Shown here one piece after another: positions 21,549-31,969 of a stretch of 64,000 nucleotides of DNA (positions are counted from its first letter, which is position 1; every line of letters starts with the position of its first letter). The stretch lies in contig JAGVSM010004892.1 in assembly GCA_022494885.1 (NCBI GenBank), positions 62,001 through 126,000 of the forward strand, read 5' to 3'. Below the pieces are notes generated by a model. That model saw only the letters and a program-made list of their open reading frames with translations, had not been told where the DNA came from and searched no databases. A program made the position numbers and the translations under genes. The stretch comes from Micrasema longulum (lineage: Eukaryota; Arthropoda; Insecta; Trichoptera; Brachycentridae).

Positions 21549-21890
21549 TGGATCTAAATTTATTGCAACCTAAAGGAAAAACATTTTCAAGAACTGAATA
21601 TGGAAGTCAAGCGTTTACAGAGCGTATGACCTGTCATTGGCTGGTTCCATCTGTTTACTTTGGTAAAGTTAAATTTTTTGTGACATAGGCAGAATGCTGA
21701 ATATTACACAGTGCGTAATGTGGCCACTTAAACCAGCCAGTGACAGATCATAAGCCCTGTAAATGCAAATACTTCCGTATTCCCTTCTTAAAAATATTTT
21801 TTTTCTCTGTTGGAACAAATTTAGGTATTCATAACTCCCTGGGAAGTGAAATCTAGTCTGTCTACAAACATTTAGACATTCCATTGGCAT
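21549..21890. repeat. Dispersed repeat F, inverted pair (foldback)
   Basis: Arms of about 100 bp, 21549-21646 (plus) and 21730-21831 (minus), are imperfect inverted repeats with an ~85-bp spacer. Each contains the block 'tgacctgtcattggctggtt' or its complement. The right terminal block is 'ctgtctacaaacatttagac'. Confidence 0.65.
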
Positions 21891-21914
21891 TCAATAAAAT
21901 CGTTTTGAATTATA

Positions 21915-23045
21915 AGATTCGTCCTACGAGTATAAAGTAACGAGAGAACCCTTTCAATACGCATTCGCAGTTCTTTTTATCCTTCACTTTTTGTTTTCTT
22001 TCAGAAGGTAGTAGCTGTTCAATTGTGGAATAATTTACCCTCTAATGTCAGAGATGACCCTTCATTGCTCGTATTTTTTTTCAGTTTCAGTGCTGCAGAG
22101 CAGCATTTATTTAATAATTAAAAATGTAAATAACAATTTGTAACCCACTAATTCTAAAGACTCATTGGTAGGATACATTTCTTTTTAATTACAGGTTTAT
22201 TTTACACGATTTTATTTATATTATATAGATTTATTTATAGACAGGCACTATAAAGTATTTAGAAGATATTTCTTCTGTCCTTTTTTATTTTTTTATTTAA
22301 AGATCTTTCATGTTAATAATGGTTTGTGGGAGATCATTGAACAACCTTAGAATAACCCAATTTAATGTTCACTCTCCTAAGTAATTTGTAATTCGGAAGA
22401 CGATCAGGGAGCCCTTAGTTTTTAATCTAGTGTTGTCAGTGTGGGAAACTCTTTTGTTATATCCCGGATCAACAAATTGATCACAAAGTTGCATTTAACT
22501 ATTAAAATGTTACTTTCTTCTTAATTGAGTTTTTTGTGCGTTTCCTTCTTGACTTCCTGTGCCCTTTCCTCTCCTCATGGTACTTTTTTTAAATTAAAAT
22601 ATATACAAAATTACATACGACAAAAGCATTTTTTTTCAAACTCGTTGGATAAATCCGTGTTAAATCAGTACTATAAACACAATCATTGAAGTAATAAACC
22701 TAAATAAATATATTAATAAAATATTATACAGGCATAAACTCATAAAATACAACAAAATGACACGTAATAATTTTAAATAAAAATACAAGTAAGCAAATGA
22801 AATAATAATAATAAGTTTTCAAAACATTAATAATTTATAGTGTAGATTTATACTTTTTTTTACAAAATCGATTACAATTTATTTTAAAGGAAAATGTTTT
22901 CGTATATGTGCGTATTTACTCAAACTGAGGTTCGGCACGATAAGAAGGAATAACCTTAAAGCAATATACCCGCCTTCATGTATGCAGGTATAAAAAATGA
23001 ATTTATATAATATATATATAGCGTATAAATAAATAAACAAATCGA
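21915..23045 (+). mobile_element. 5'-truncated CR1-like LINE P, copy 1
   Basis: At 22010-22125 a frame reads VQLWNNLPSNVRDDPSLLVF, the 'LWN.LP..VR..PSL..F' ending of CR1/jockey-type RTs. A long AT-rich 3'UTR follows, shared with 55370-55795: 'ccctttcctctcctcat', 'aaagcaatatacccgcc', and a 'tataaataaataaac' tail near 23040. No catalytic region is present. Confidence 0.7.
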
Positions 23046-23097
23046 TGATTATAGCCCATTTGCCTAGCATGTTTCAGGTTTTGGGCTAGATTTGCGT

Positions 23098-23245
23098 TTA
23101 TGTTGACTTAAAATATTTCTTTTAAAAGTTTTATTGTTCCTGGGCTGGTACCTTTATTCGAGAAAAATCTATGTACGCTGCGGTAAGAATAACAATTCAG
23201 TGCTATTTGCACCATAAAGTGCAGGATAAAGGAATAATAATGTTG
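23098..23245 (+). mobile_element. SINE 3'-body fragment
   Basis: Retains 'attgttcctgggctggtacc', 'cagtgctatttgcaccataa' and 'agtgcaggataaagg', the shared 3' half of the SINEs. No tRNA-like head. Confidence 0.55.
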
Positions 23246-25600
23246 ATAGCAAAACTCACTAATTTTTTTTTCATTAGTTATTGGTTTTAGTGCTGTCTTG
23301 ACGTTATCAGACGGATTTGATTTATAAGGGTAAAAGCTATTTCAAGAACATAATTTTGTATGGGAGGATTCATAAAAGTTCCAATTTGAAAGTTCAATTG
23401 CTCTTTTTTTTCATATCTGAACTGCTTGAAAAATATGTTTGAAAATTTGCCAAATTTTATTAATGTTTTGTTGACAAATTGACTATATCAAATGAAAACT
23501 TACAATTTCTTTGAAGAATACAACAATAAATAACAATTATAACATTAATATTATTTCTTAAATAGATGAGCAATCCGTAATCACTTAATCGAGCTATGGG
23601 AATGTTACATATCGTGGGTATACTGGCAAAAAACTTCAACTCAGAAATATGCTGATTTGACTTAATGATGCAGTTTTGTAAAAAATTTAACGCTCTGTAA
23701 ACTGGCAAAATACACTTAGTCACATTAAATTTGATATATCTGTAGTTTTCAAAATAAATTTAAGGTTAAGTCGTTTACCCAGTATTTTATTCAGGCTAAA
23801 AGCTTTAAATAAAACATAAAACGTAAAATTAAAAACATGTTAAATGAACATCTTAAATGAACACTTAATTATTTTATTTAAATAAGATATAAAAAAGTAA
23901 AACTGGAACAAAACTTAAATGCTTGATTTCTGAAAACAGGAAATTGAGAGTTAAAGCTTTTTGCCAGTATACCCACGACATTTTAAGTTGATTTTCACCA
24001 GCTTCAATGATTGTAAAAATTTTATCGTCATTTCTTAAAACACAAATAATTAAAATTAATATAACACATATGTACATTTGGATAGCAGTATTAAACAATT
24101 GTACACTAGAATTATGTATTTCACAAAAGGATGCACCGAATCCAAATCATAACCCACACTGAGGTGTTGGGTGAATTTGTTATTTTACATATACCTTTTT
24201 GACACTTTATCTCAGAGAATACGGTTGCAGGTGTTCGTAAAAATTTTTCAGATAAACACAATGGGTTCTGTTATCATTTTTCCATCATTGAAAAATGTCT
24301 GATAAGAGAATGCCATTTTATCTTACATTCCACAAAATATAACCCTCCAAAATTTTAGCTCCCATTGTGGAATTCCCATTAAATAAAAAATCTATCGAAT
24401 GAGAGAAGCTGCAAAAATTTTATCCGCTTACTCGCCCCATAAACTTTATGTCAAATATTTCTATCGAATTTCAAAAACCTAATTACATAAAACTGATTTT
24501 TATTCTCAAAAGACGTAGGCCAGTACTCACAATCAAATAATGAGATTTCACTGTCAAGAATCGGTTTGTCAAACAGTTCTTATACATTTGTGCATTTTAT
24601 GATTTGTCCATAGGTTATTATGGGAAATTTTAAATTACGTATATGACCACAGGTAATGCTTTCAGATAATTTTTCAATATTCAAGCTCTACTCGACCGCT
24701 GAGAATTCTCGTATAAAAATATTGAAATGGTTTGAAGTAGCTTACTCTGGAACCGTACGTAATATCCATCAGGTTTTTCTAACTCGGGTTGGATGCAGTA
24801 AAGATTGAAAAACATCGCCTCCAGCTCTCGGCATTTTCAAACAAAAGCCATATTAGGATATTTCCCCCCAACCTTCTGTGAAAAACCTCCCGGGAATAAA
24901 ATAGATTACAAATAACAAAATTAAATTACTACGAAACAATTCAATTGGGGCCAATGTTATTATTATTGCGTAGTATTTGATGGATCATGAATACGCCCAA
25001 TTCGTAGAGAGGATTATTTCTTCCATAGGCATTATTCCTAGGATATCGAACACTTCAGAACGCCCCGGGTTTCCATGCCCGCCATACGTAGAATAATATA
25101 TAGCCGGGGGTGTTACAACCCCTGTGGAGGGAAATTGCCAATAAAATATGGGTAGAGTTTCTGAGCCATTTTTGGCAACTTTCTATTTCAAGAGCCATTA
25201 TCGTGGAACCACTTGGTGCATTCCTCTTTTGCAATACTTTTGATATCGTTATTTCTACTTCAGAATCAAATATGATACGAAAAATATTCTAAGGAAAAAA
25301 CTTGAGGTTGCTAATGTACATTTAAAAGTTTATACTCACAAAAGTCTAAACATGCGATTTTGCGTCACAGTAAAATAAAAATTCATTCATATTCTACAGA
25401 AACAAAACAGAATGCTCAAGGTTAAAGTATAAAATCTAATTTAGTTTTGATTGAATCGGTATACTCAGATTGTACACTGCTAAGGGTTTGAAGTATATTA
25501 GTAATTGGATTAAAATTGTACACGCTCCGATTCCTCTTCCAATAATGATTTCTCTGACCAATATTAATTTTAATTCGTTCCTTTTGTTGACATTGATTAA
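23246..25600. other. Largely unique DNA
   Basis: Few repeats. 24120-25110 is of mixed composition, and a 60-codon frame at 25110-25292 has no domain. No promoter or splice pattern was convincing. Confidence 0.35.
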
Positions 25601-25667
25601 TTTATTCCGAGTGAAGCTGAATTCTAATTAGATTTGTTATCCGCTATGTAATGAAACGATGGAATTT

Positions 25668-26111
25668 CTAAATATAAATTCTCTTGAATCTTAAAGGTAA
25701 CGTTTTGCTTAAGAGCTTGAAAAATAAATCAATAGTTCTTATTTTATATTTGGCAGCTTGAGGAAAAATGATCGTTTTTGTAACGAACGCAATAGCCACG
25801 TCAAACAAGTTGGCAACAGACATTGTATTTAAATACTCTTTTGTATGAAGCGTATAAATAAATTTGAAAGATTTCGGGTAAGGAAAATGTCGAGTCAACA
25901 CTTTGTACAATACACTTCGTCGGCCCCGACTCGGCGCGGCACTGATAATCTGAAGGAACTGGGAAAAACTGGAGAGAAACATGAAAACAAGACAATTACA
26001 GGAAAATATAGTGTCCTTATTTGAACCCAGAATAGCCATTAAGGGGGCACGGGATAAGGGAGGGTGTCTCAGAGAGGAGTAGGTATTATTTGTCTTTTTT
26101 ATGTAAGTCAC
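25668..26111 (-). CDS. Unassigned 147-codon open frame
   Basis: The longest unexplained open frame in the window. It starts at a good ATG, then SSLRHPPLSRAP, a hydrophobic run (CLVFMFLSSF) and basic patches. No domain was recognised, and it overlaps other frames on both strands. Chance is a fair explanation. Confidence 0.2.
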   Translation of the reverse strand: MTYIKKTNNTYSSLRHPPLSRAPLMAILGSNKDTIFSCNCLVFMFLSSFSQFLQIISAAPSRGRRSVLYKVLTRHFPYPKSFKFIYTLHTKEYLNTMSVANLFDVAIAFVTKTIIFPQAAKYKIRTIDLFFKLLSKTLPLRFKRIYI

Positions 26112-26384
26112 TTACCCGGATTGCGTATTTACAAAGCCGCCCCATACTCGATCTTAGACGCGAGATACGATAAAATCAGAAAACAGATTTGGTTTTTAAC
26201 TTTGGTATACAATAATAAAAACTCTTTCATCGTAATATCGTTTTAATGTTTTATTCAATTTGCTTTGTTACAAATTTTATTAGTGACAGATCAAACATTC
26301 ATTTTGTATCTTAGCAGCTTTTCGATTTTGGAACAGACATATTCGGTTTCGGCGACATTTTAAAAATAAATTTAATAAATGAGG

Positions 26385-26712
26385 TATAGAATTCCAACCA
26401 TCCATGCGCTCATTAGCTGCAAGACTTGTTGTAATCTAACTTCTATTTTTTGTTTTTTATTTCTTTTTTTTCAATGTTACTAAAACTCTAAACTGTATTG
26501 TCAAATAAAAAATGTAAATAGGGGCTAGATTTATTATTTTCGATGCGCTCTGTAGCTGCAAAACGTGCTGTTATCTAGCTCCCATATATCATAATTGGAG
26601 ACGAAGAACAAGAATCCCAACCGTTCATACGCGCTGTAGCTGCAAGACGTGGTGGGATAATTATTTATTGTACAGTGCCCTTGAGGTGATTTTCTCAAAA
26701 AGGGCACTTTAT
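26385..26712 (-). repeat. Modular repeat G, copy 1
   Basis: Reverse-complement counterpart of 58575-59040. Contains three modules of the type 'gtcttgcagctacagagcgc' (complement near 26403, 26541 and 26631), in the same order and with the same linkers as copy 58.6 kb. No coding sequence. Confidence 0.65.
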
Positions 26713-26775
26713 GAATTATTCATATATATATATATATAAGCAAATCTTTTCGAGATTTGTTCTATCACAAACAAT

Positions 26776-26911
26776 TAAAGATGATTTTTTTTTATAAAAT
26801 ATAAAGTTACGACATGTAAACAAAAGAAATACATAATACATATGTTGAAAGCATTAACTTTGTGGCCAGACATTTGAAATAATGTTAGTAAATATTAATA
26901 CGTAACCACTT
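26776..26911 (-). repeat. Penelope-like/hammerhead-bearing repeat, left flank of the RTE insertion
   Basis: 26848-26911 matches 12600-12672: 'aaagcattaactttgtgg', then '...aaccacttacc'. It continues on the far side of the RTE insertion at 28788. 26776-26842 also resembles 40060-40135. Confidence 0.55.
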
Positions 26912-26922
26912 ACCAACTTTTT
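26912..26922 (+). repeat. Target-site duplication, left
   Basis: ACCAACTTTTT, repeated exactly at 28777-28787. Confidence 0.85.
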
Positions 26923-28162
26923 CTAAGTTGCGCAGTAAGGATAATGGCGCTACTTTATTAGCTCGATCAATGATCATAAGCTTAGTTTTGCTCATATTCA
27001 TTGAGAGTCCCAGATCTAAACTAGCAGCATCTATTCGGTCAATTAGTTCTTTCATTTCAATCTCTGACGATGCAATAAGTGTGGTGTCATCAGCATATCT
27101 TAGGTTGGATAACTGCCTTCCTCCAATTGTGAACTTACTTGTCCAGCCGTTAAGTGCCTTTCGAATGATATATTCACCATACATATTAAACAAGACAAGA
27201 GACAAAATGCAACCCTGTCTAACACCTTTTTGAACTGGGAAGTTATCTGATAGTTCATTGTTAAAATTCACAGTTGCTGAGCTTTTATTGGAAAGTGATT
27301 TTATTAGGCAAATAAGGTGTGCTGAAACCTCCATCTCATTGAGGACAACCCATAATTTGCTCCAATTTACACAGTCAAAAGCTTTTTTATAATCAATGAA
27401 ACAGAGAAACACAGGTTTGTTGAAATCTCTGCTTTTCTCGATAATTTGCCTGACATTTAAAATCTGCTTACGCGTCCCCTTTCCCTGCCAGTCAAGAAAG
27501 TATTTTAACCTCAAATGTAAAATATGCAGTACAATTTTACTTGCATGCGAGGTGAGTGCAATCATCCTATAGTTATCACATTTGGCCGTTGAACCCTTTT
27601 TGTGTAGTGGGATGAAAACGGATTCAGTCTAGTCTTTTGGCCATGTACCAGTTTTCCATATTAGATTACAAATTGTATGTATTGCCTGGTAACCTCGATC
27701 TCCTAAATGTATAATAAATTCAGCTGGTATTCCATCTGATTCGACTGCTTTATTTAACTTAAGATTTTTAATGACATTTTCCACTTCACTTTTAGAAATA
27801 TTGGGCTCTAGTTCATCATCAGAGTTTAAAAAAGAGTTTAAATCTACCATATATCCGGGGTCACTGTAAAGGTCAGAACAATAATCTTTCCATCTGTTTA
27901 ATACAAGAGAGATTTCATTTAGGCATATACCATTCTCATCTTCTATGGTCCATGTTCTGCACTTGCGGTCACTAGTCAAAGTTCGGATTTTTTTAAATAG
28001 GTCTCTGGTTTCAAAACAAGAAGCGTGATTTTCTATTTTTGAGCAAATTGTGTTAATCATTTCCGTCTTGTCTTTTCTGCAAGATCTTTGTACGTGATTG
28101 TTTATTTCTGCGTACGCGTTTTTGTCTTCTTCTGAATTGATGCCACGTTTCAACAATTTCAT
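26923..28162 (-). pseudogene. RTE RT domain, inverted segment
   Basis: Minus frame from 28162: a linker with EEDKNAYAEINNHVQRSCRK, then NVIKNLKLNKAVESDGIPAE, GTWPKD, a TAG stop at 27629-27631 where W is expected, SVFIPLHKKGS, NYRMIALTSHASKI, CFIDYKKAFDCVN (first catalytic Asp), VRQGCILSLVLFN and LRYADDTTLIAS (YADD catalytic pair). Catalytic motifs are intact; only the one stop breaks the 27-kb-scale frame here. The start at 28162 is the inversion joint, not a true start codon. Confidence 0.85.
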
Positions 28163-28776
28163 TTATCGAGGTTCTCTCATTAGCGATGGCGGTGGATGTG
28201 AAGGTGAAATACGGCGACGTGTTGGTATTGCCAAAAGTGCTATGAGTCGGCTGGTGAAGATCTGGAAGAATCGCAGTATAACCATTAACACCAAAAAGAG
28301 ACTGGTGAAGGCCTTGGTTTTCTCAGTGTTCATGTATGGTGTGGAGTGTTGGACACTGAGGAAATCTGAAAAGAAAAAAATCGAAGCTTTCGAGATGTGG
28401 TATTGGCGGCGAGTGCTGCGGATTCCGTGGACGGCCAGACGTACGAATGCATCTATTCTCCAGGAACTGGACATAGGAGAAAGACTGACATCCATGTGCG
28501 AGAAAAGAATCCTGCAGTTCTTTGGGCATATTTCCAGGGGAGATTCTGATAGTTTGGAGAAAACTATTCTCCTGGGAAGTGTCGAAGGGACAAGGTCGCG
28601 TGGACGTCAACCGACAAGATGGAGCGGTACAGTCACTGAGTTATCAGACTCATCACTGACGAATGCCTATAGAAGAGCACAAGACCGTTGCAGATGAAGG
28701 GAGACTGTCCACAGACGAGCCATGCCTGGAGTCAGGCGGAATCACCATCCTTAGACATGAGGCACGGATTGAAGAG
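28163..28776 (+). pseudogene. RTE C-terminal domain, sense segment
   Basis: Begins FIYRGSLISDGG and continues EIRRRVGIAKSAM, LVKIWKNRSITI, LVFSVFMYGVECWTLRKSEK, EAFEMWYWRRVLRIPWTARR, ILQFFGHISRGDS, EGTRSRGRQPTRW, stop near 28695. This is the classic RTE/BovB C-terminus in the right order with no internal stop. A short 3'UTR runs to the duplication at 28777, and no poly(A) is visible. Confidence 0.9.
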
Positions 28777-28787
28777 ACCAACTTTTT
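28777..28787 (+). repeat. Target-site duplication, right
   Basis: ACCAACTTTTT, identical to 26912-26922. The sequence then resumes the interrupted repeat ('atgtctacc'). Confidence 0.85.
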
Positions 28788-28885
28788 ATGTCTACCATCA
28801 GCTAGAAGAGACGTGTACGTCTTGAAATATCGAGACGTAGGTACCCGTCTCTTCGTCAGGATGCTCACTACACCAACATGCAAAT
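28788..28885 (-). repeat. Hammerhead-bearing repeat, right flank of the RTE insertion
   Basis: Continuation of the interrupted repeat. On the minus strand: CTGACGA (28861-28855), unpaired A, GAGAC...GTCTC hairpin, GAT. The normal 'AACCGGTAGACAT' is disrupted by a duplicated GAGACG/CGTCTC block (28806-28830). Confidence 0.5.
28826..28868 (-). ncRNA. Hammerhead-like motif (disrupted 3' side)
   Basis: CTGACGA and stem II (GAGAC/GTCTC) are intact. GAA has become GAT, and the self-complementary hexamer is lost. Related to the more complete copy at 29351-29396. Confidence 0.4.
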
Positions 28886-29350
28886 ACTAAAATAAACTTT
28901 CACCTTTACATTGATTGTTATTGGATCCCCCTATAACTCTGCGTACAACTTTGCTACACCATGTACTATAATATTATATTGTTCAATTTGTATAAATCTT
29001 TAAATGTGTTTTGTTTATTTATTTTTTCTTGATTAATATAATAATATGGTTGATACATGTTTTTTTTCAATACAATCTACTTTTATATATTTTTTATGTT
29101 TTAGCTGTTACTATTCACTTCTGCTCTTGTGCTTGGAAAGTAACTTACTTATTAATGTGTCAAAATATTTTAAATGTATTGATTTTAGTGTATGTAGAAG
29201 AGTCCCGACCTAACAGGGAATTGTCTTGCAATCCGGGACATAAAATTTAATAATTGTGTGATAATAAAATTCTGAATTGTATGTACTCAACAAATAAATA
29301 AAATACGTTTAAGTATTTTTTCGTAAATACTATGTTTACTATGTTTGATG

Positions 29351-29396
29351 AATGTCTTGACGAAGAGAGGGGTACGTCTCGAAACCGGTAGACATA
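29351..29396 (+). ncRNA. Hammerhead-like motif, near-complete
   Basis: Stem I half ATGTC (29352-29356), core TTGACGA (29357-29363; C3 changed to T), unpaired A, stem II GAGA...TCTC closing at 29380, GAA (29381-29383), ACCGGT (29384-29389), cleavage-site-like A (29390), stem I half GACAT (29391-29395). All three helices can be drawn; stem III must form between two copies. The downstream 'ggtaagt' is also shared with 12.67 kb. Confidence 0.5.
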
Positions 29397-29414
29397 AAAT
29401 GTCGGTAAGTCGTT

Positions 29415-29955
29415 TTATACTTTTAAACTACTTTAAATGAATTATATTATATATAAAATCAATATATTGCTGCTCTTACTATAATGTGTCATTAATTTTG
29501 AAGATGTTTTTTAAATTGACTTAAATTTATTATCTTATATTTCACTTAAAGATTCTTCTCATCGTTTCTTTGAATCCCTTAAAATAAATATGTGTGTATT
29601 TACGTTTTTCCATTTAAAAAAAAAAAAAAATGTTATTACTATTTTATTTAATTTTTACATCTGAGCATGTTTTTCATTCTTTATTTCAATTCTAAATTTT
29701 TAATTACTCTTACAAATTTTCTTCATTTTTAATATTATTTTCATTTGTAAATACTCACTACAAACTACAAACTTTAAAATATATTTTTTTTACTTAAATT
29801 TCAATTTTCAAACAACTTTCATTTATGTTTTTCTTTTACCTTCTCTTTTTTATACTTTCATAATTAACCTTACATATAATTGCAACAATTATACTTGACT
29901 CAGATTTACACTTTCGCCTGATTTCATCATTCGTAACCCTGTCAAACATTGATTT
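29415..29955. other. AT-rich DNA, nothing recognised
   Basis: Poly-A/T-rich with no repeat relation seen. It borders the 3'UTR of the minus-strand LINE N copy. Confidence 0.4.
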
Positions 29956-29959
29956 ACAA

Positions 29960-30625
29960 GAATTAATACAGGAAAATTAAATTTTAAAAAATAACAAAGA
30001 TATGCAGCAAATTAACAATAAATAAAGAGTTTAAATATAAAAAGTATTGAAGTAACAGAGGCGATGAACGATTATCATAGTATAAACAGTAAAACAAGTG
30101 TAACACATAATACATTTTTATAATTTAGAAAAGAAGTGATTAAAAAGTAATAATTTTAGTTTGTATGAAGATAAATGAAATCAATCAAAGTTTCCATGTT
30201 TGTTCGCTAACATGTGGAGCCGTGGAATAGGTGAGTTTTTAGCATAATTTGAACTATGCAAATAAACAGCAAAATAAGTATTTTGTCTCGTCCCACGCTG
30301 TCTCACATAAAAATTCACACAATTCAAAAGTTCGGGACTGTCAACAACATTATCTAATAACTTAAAAAGCAGCACTTAATCTGAAATTTCCCTCCTATCA
30401 CTAATACATATTAATTTTAACTGCTTCATTAAGCAATAATAGTTTAGCTCCTCAATTGGAATGTTTAATTTGAAATTCATGAATCTCAAAAACTTGTGTT
30501 GGACCTTCTCCGCGCTGTTTATATGGGTAACATAATGGGAAGACTAAACTGAGGACCAATATTCTAACTGAATTCTTACTACGGTCATGTTTAATATTTT
30601 TAATGCATCAACAGACTTACAAATA
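29960..30625 (-). pseudogene. Jockey/CR1-like LINE N, copy 1 (RT C-terminus)
   Basis: Minus frame from about 30620: ...RIQLEYWSSV, stop, HYVTHINSAEKVQHKFLRFM, NFKLNIPIEELNYYCLMKQL, SDRREISD, stop, LLDNVVDSPELLNCVNFYV, SNYAKNSPIPRLHMLANKHG, to a stop near 30181. This is the RT connection/C-terminal region in one frame with two stops. The 3'UTR to about 29960 is shared with copy 2 (47333-47775). It ends near the MITE at 30645. Confidence 0.8.
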
Positions 30626-30644
30626 TGTTATTTATAAAAAAATA

Positions 30645-30899
30645 CTTGGTACACTTCCACTTATTTGTTTGACCAATTAGCCTACTCTGTCTCACTCGGC
30701 CCAATTTGTCCCACTCTGTTCTATTGAAATATTGAGTATTGAATCACTTTTAAATTATTTCTTAAATGCACCTACACTTAAGATAATATTTAGTTTTATA
30801 TAAACTATTATTGCACTGTATTATATTCACCAGTCTGAAGATTCCTATTAGATAGTGAATGCGCTAATTGGTCAAACAAATAAGTGAAAGTGTACCAAG
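30645..30899. mobile_element. 255-bp TA-flanked MITE (Tc1/mariner-like)
   Basis: Terminal inverted repeats 30645-30680 and 30864-30899 (36 bp, 1 mismatch), each starting CTTGGTACACTT. TA dinucleotides (30643-30644 and 30900-30901) flank the element, the target duplication expected of Tc1/mariner. No coding sequence. Subfamily not assigned. Confidence 0.8.
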
Positions 30900-30904
30900 T
30901 ACTT

Positions 30905-30995
30905 TTGAATTGATAACTTATACGTAAATATAAGTTATTACGTCATTACAATAGAATTCCATCAAAAATTGACAATAAATAATTTAAATCAAATT
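30905..30995 (+). repeat. Short AT-palindromic repeat, copy 1
   Basis: About 85 bp shared with 54450-54535. Contains the perfect palindrome arms ATAACTTATA/TATAAGTTAT around a 5-6 bp loop and a conserved 'gtcattacaat' to its right. Function unknown. Confidence 0.45.
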
Positions 30996-30999
30996 ATCC

Positions 31000-31710
31000 A
31001 TAGCACAAAATATTGTTTTTTGTGTCGATTTTTACATTAACCTTATAAAATAAATGTCTTTTGAACCATAAAAATTTCTGAAAACTAGTCTCTCATATGA
31101 TATTGTGTTCTTCCCCGTATCATTTTATTTTTCTAGGAGTTTCCAAGCTGGCATGATTTATCTAATGGTTCGTCTAGACTCTAGACTGAAGTGACTTGAA
31201 AGTTTTTCGGAGTATGCATTAGAGCCCATGGTAAATTTATTATTATTATCAAACGGTCCTTACTTTTATAATGTGCATTTTATACAGAATGATAAATTTA
31301 TAGCGTTCTACCCTCTAAATTGAAAAAAGAACCAAAATCATATATCAAAAAAATATTACGAAGATTTATTTTTACATAAATTGGTGTAGTTCGAAAGTTT
31401 TTTTTTGGCATATTAGCAATATATCTCCAGTTATGACATTTATTTTCATAACTGTTTAGTCGATTTACTTATTTTATTGGCAAAGTGTATTAAATACTGA
31501 AAAATAACAGATTTTATTTTTTTCATTACTTTTTGCCTAATTGGGTTCTAGGTTACCTAGAATAATCGCCCCTTAGGTCATCACAAATTTATTCGTTCGA
31601 GATATAATTAAGAAGAATCTGTCATTCAAAATAATGCTACTAAAATCACAGTTATTTTATAGCAACGTAGCATCGTTATTCGAATTATAATTCATTTTTG
31701 TAATAAAAAT
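31000..31710. other. Unassigned DNA
   Basis: AT-rich, no coding pattern and no match to the repeats described here. Confidence 0.4.
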
Positions 31711-31716
31711 ATTCCC

Positions 31717-31965
31717 GGCCTCGTAGTGTAGAGGTCAGCACGTTTATACTACCATGCAAGAGGTCTCGGGTGCGATTCCCGACATGGTTGATATGAAATA
31801 TTTATTTAAAAGGGTGTTTTTACATTGGAATATTTCACATTTCCTGGACTGGCACCTGAAGCGTAAAACTGATCATCTTACATTCATGCAACAACAAGTG
31901 ATGCTGCGATTGGTGTATCAACAGAGTGCATTTTGCACCATTAGGCACGGAAAGATGATAAAGAA
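31717..31965 (+). mobile_element. SINE-A copy, well preserved
   Basis: Starts 'ggcctcgtagtgtagagg'. A-box region 'aggtcagcacg', B-box region 'gggtgcgattcccgac', body 'gggtgtttttacattggaat', tail 'gcattttgcaccattaggca' and 'aagatgataaag'. The 74-codon frame across it is incidental. Confidence 0.8.
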
Positions 31966-31969
31966 TGAA

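Larger units (their letters stand above)
26923..28776. mobile_element. RTE/BovB-like LINE with inverted 5' half
   Basis: A 1.85-kb insertion flanked by the 11-bp duplication ACCAACTTTTT. The 5' part (linker and RT palm) is on the minus strand (28162 to 26923). The 3' part (C-terminal domain and 3'UTR) is on the plus strand (28163 to 28776). The minus part ends at 'LLRNL' and the plus part begins at 'FIYRGSLISD', neighbouring segments of an RTE protein, so little or nothing was lost. This geometry is the signature of twin priming. The endonuclease domain is missing through 5' truncation. Confidence 0.85.

Noticed and set aside
26305..26360. Another hammerhead-like core (GCCGAAACCG on the minus strand)
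   Set aside because: No CTGANGA box, no stem I partner, and the sequence belongs to the edge of repeat G.
26718..26742. (TA)n promoter or origin
   Set aside because: Simple AT microsatellite. The same applies to the (AT)n run at about 62410-62428.
26912..28162. Functional RT gene on the minus strand with splice donor 'ggtaagtgg' at its end
   Set aside because: The 'ggtaagtgg' belongs to the target repeat beyond the duplication, and a stop codon breaks the frame.
28163..28610. 110- and 95-codon minus-strand frames
   Set aside because: Antisense to the sense RTE C-terminal frame, which has clear family motifs.
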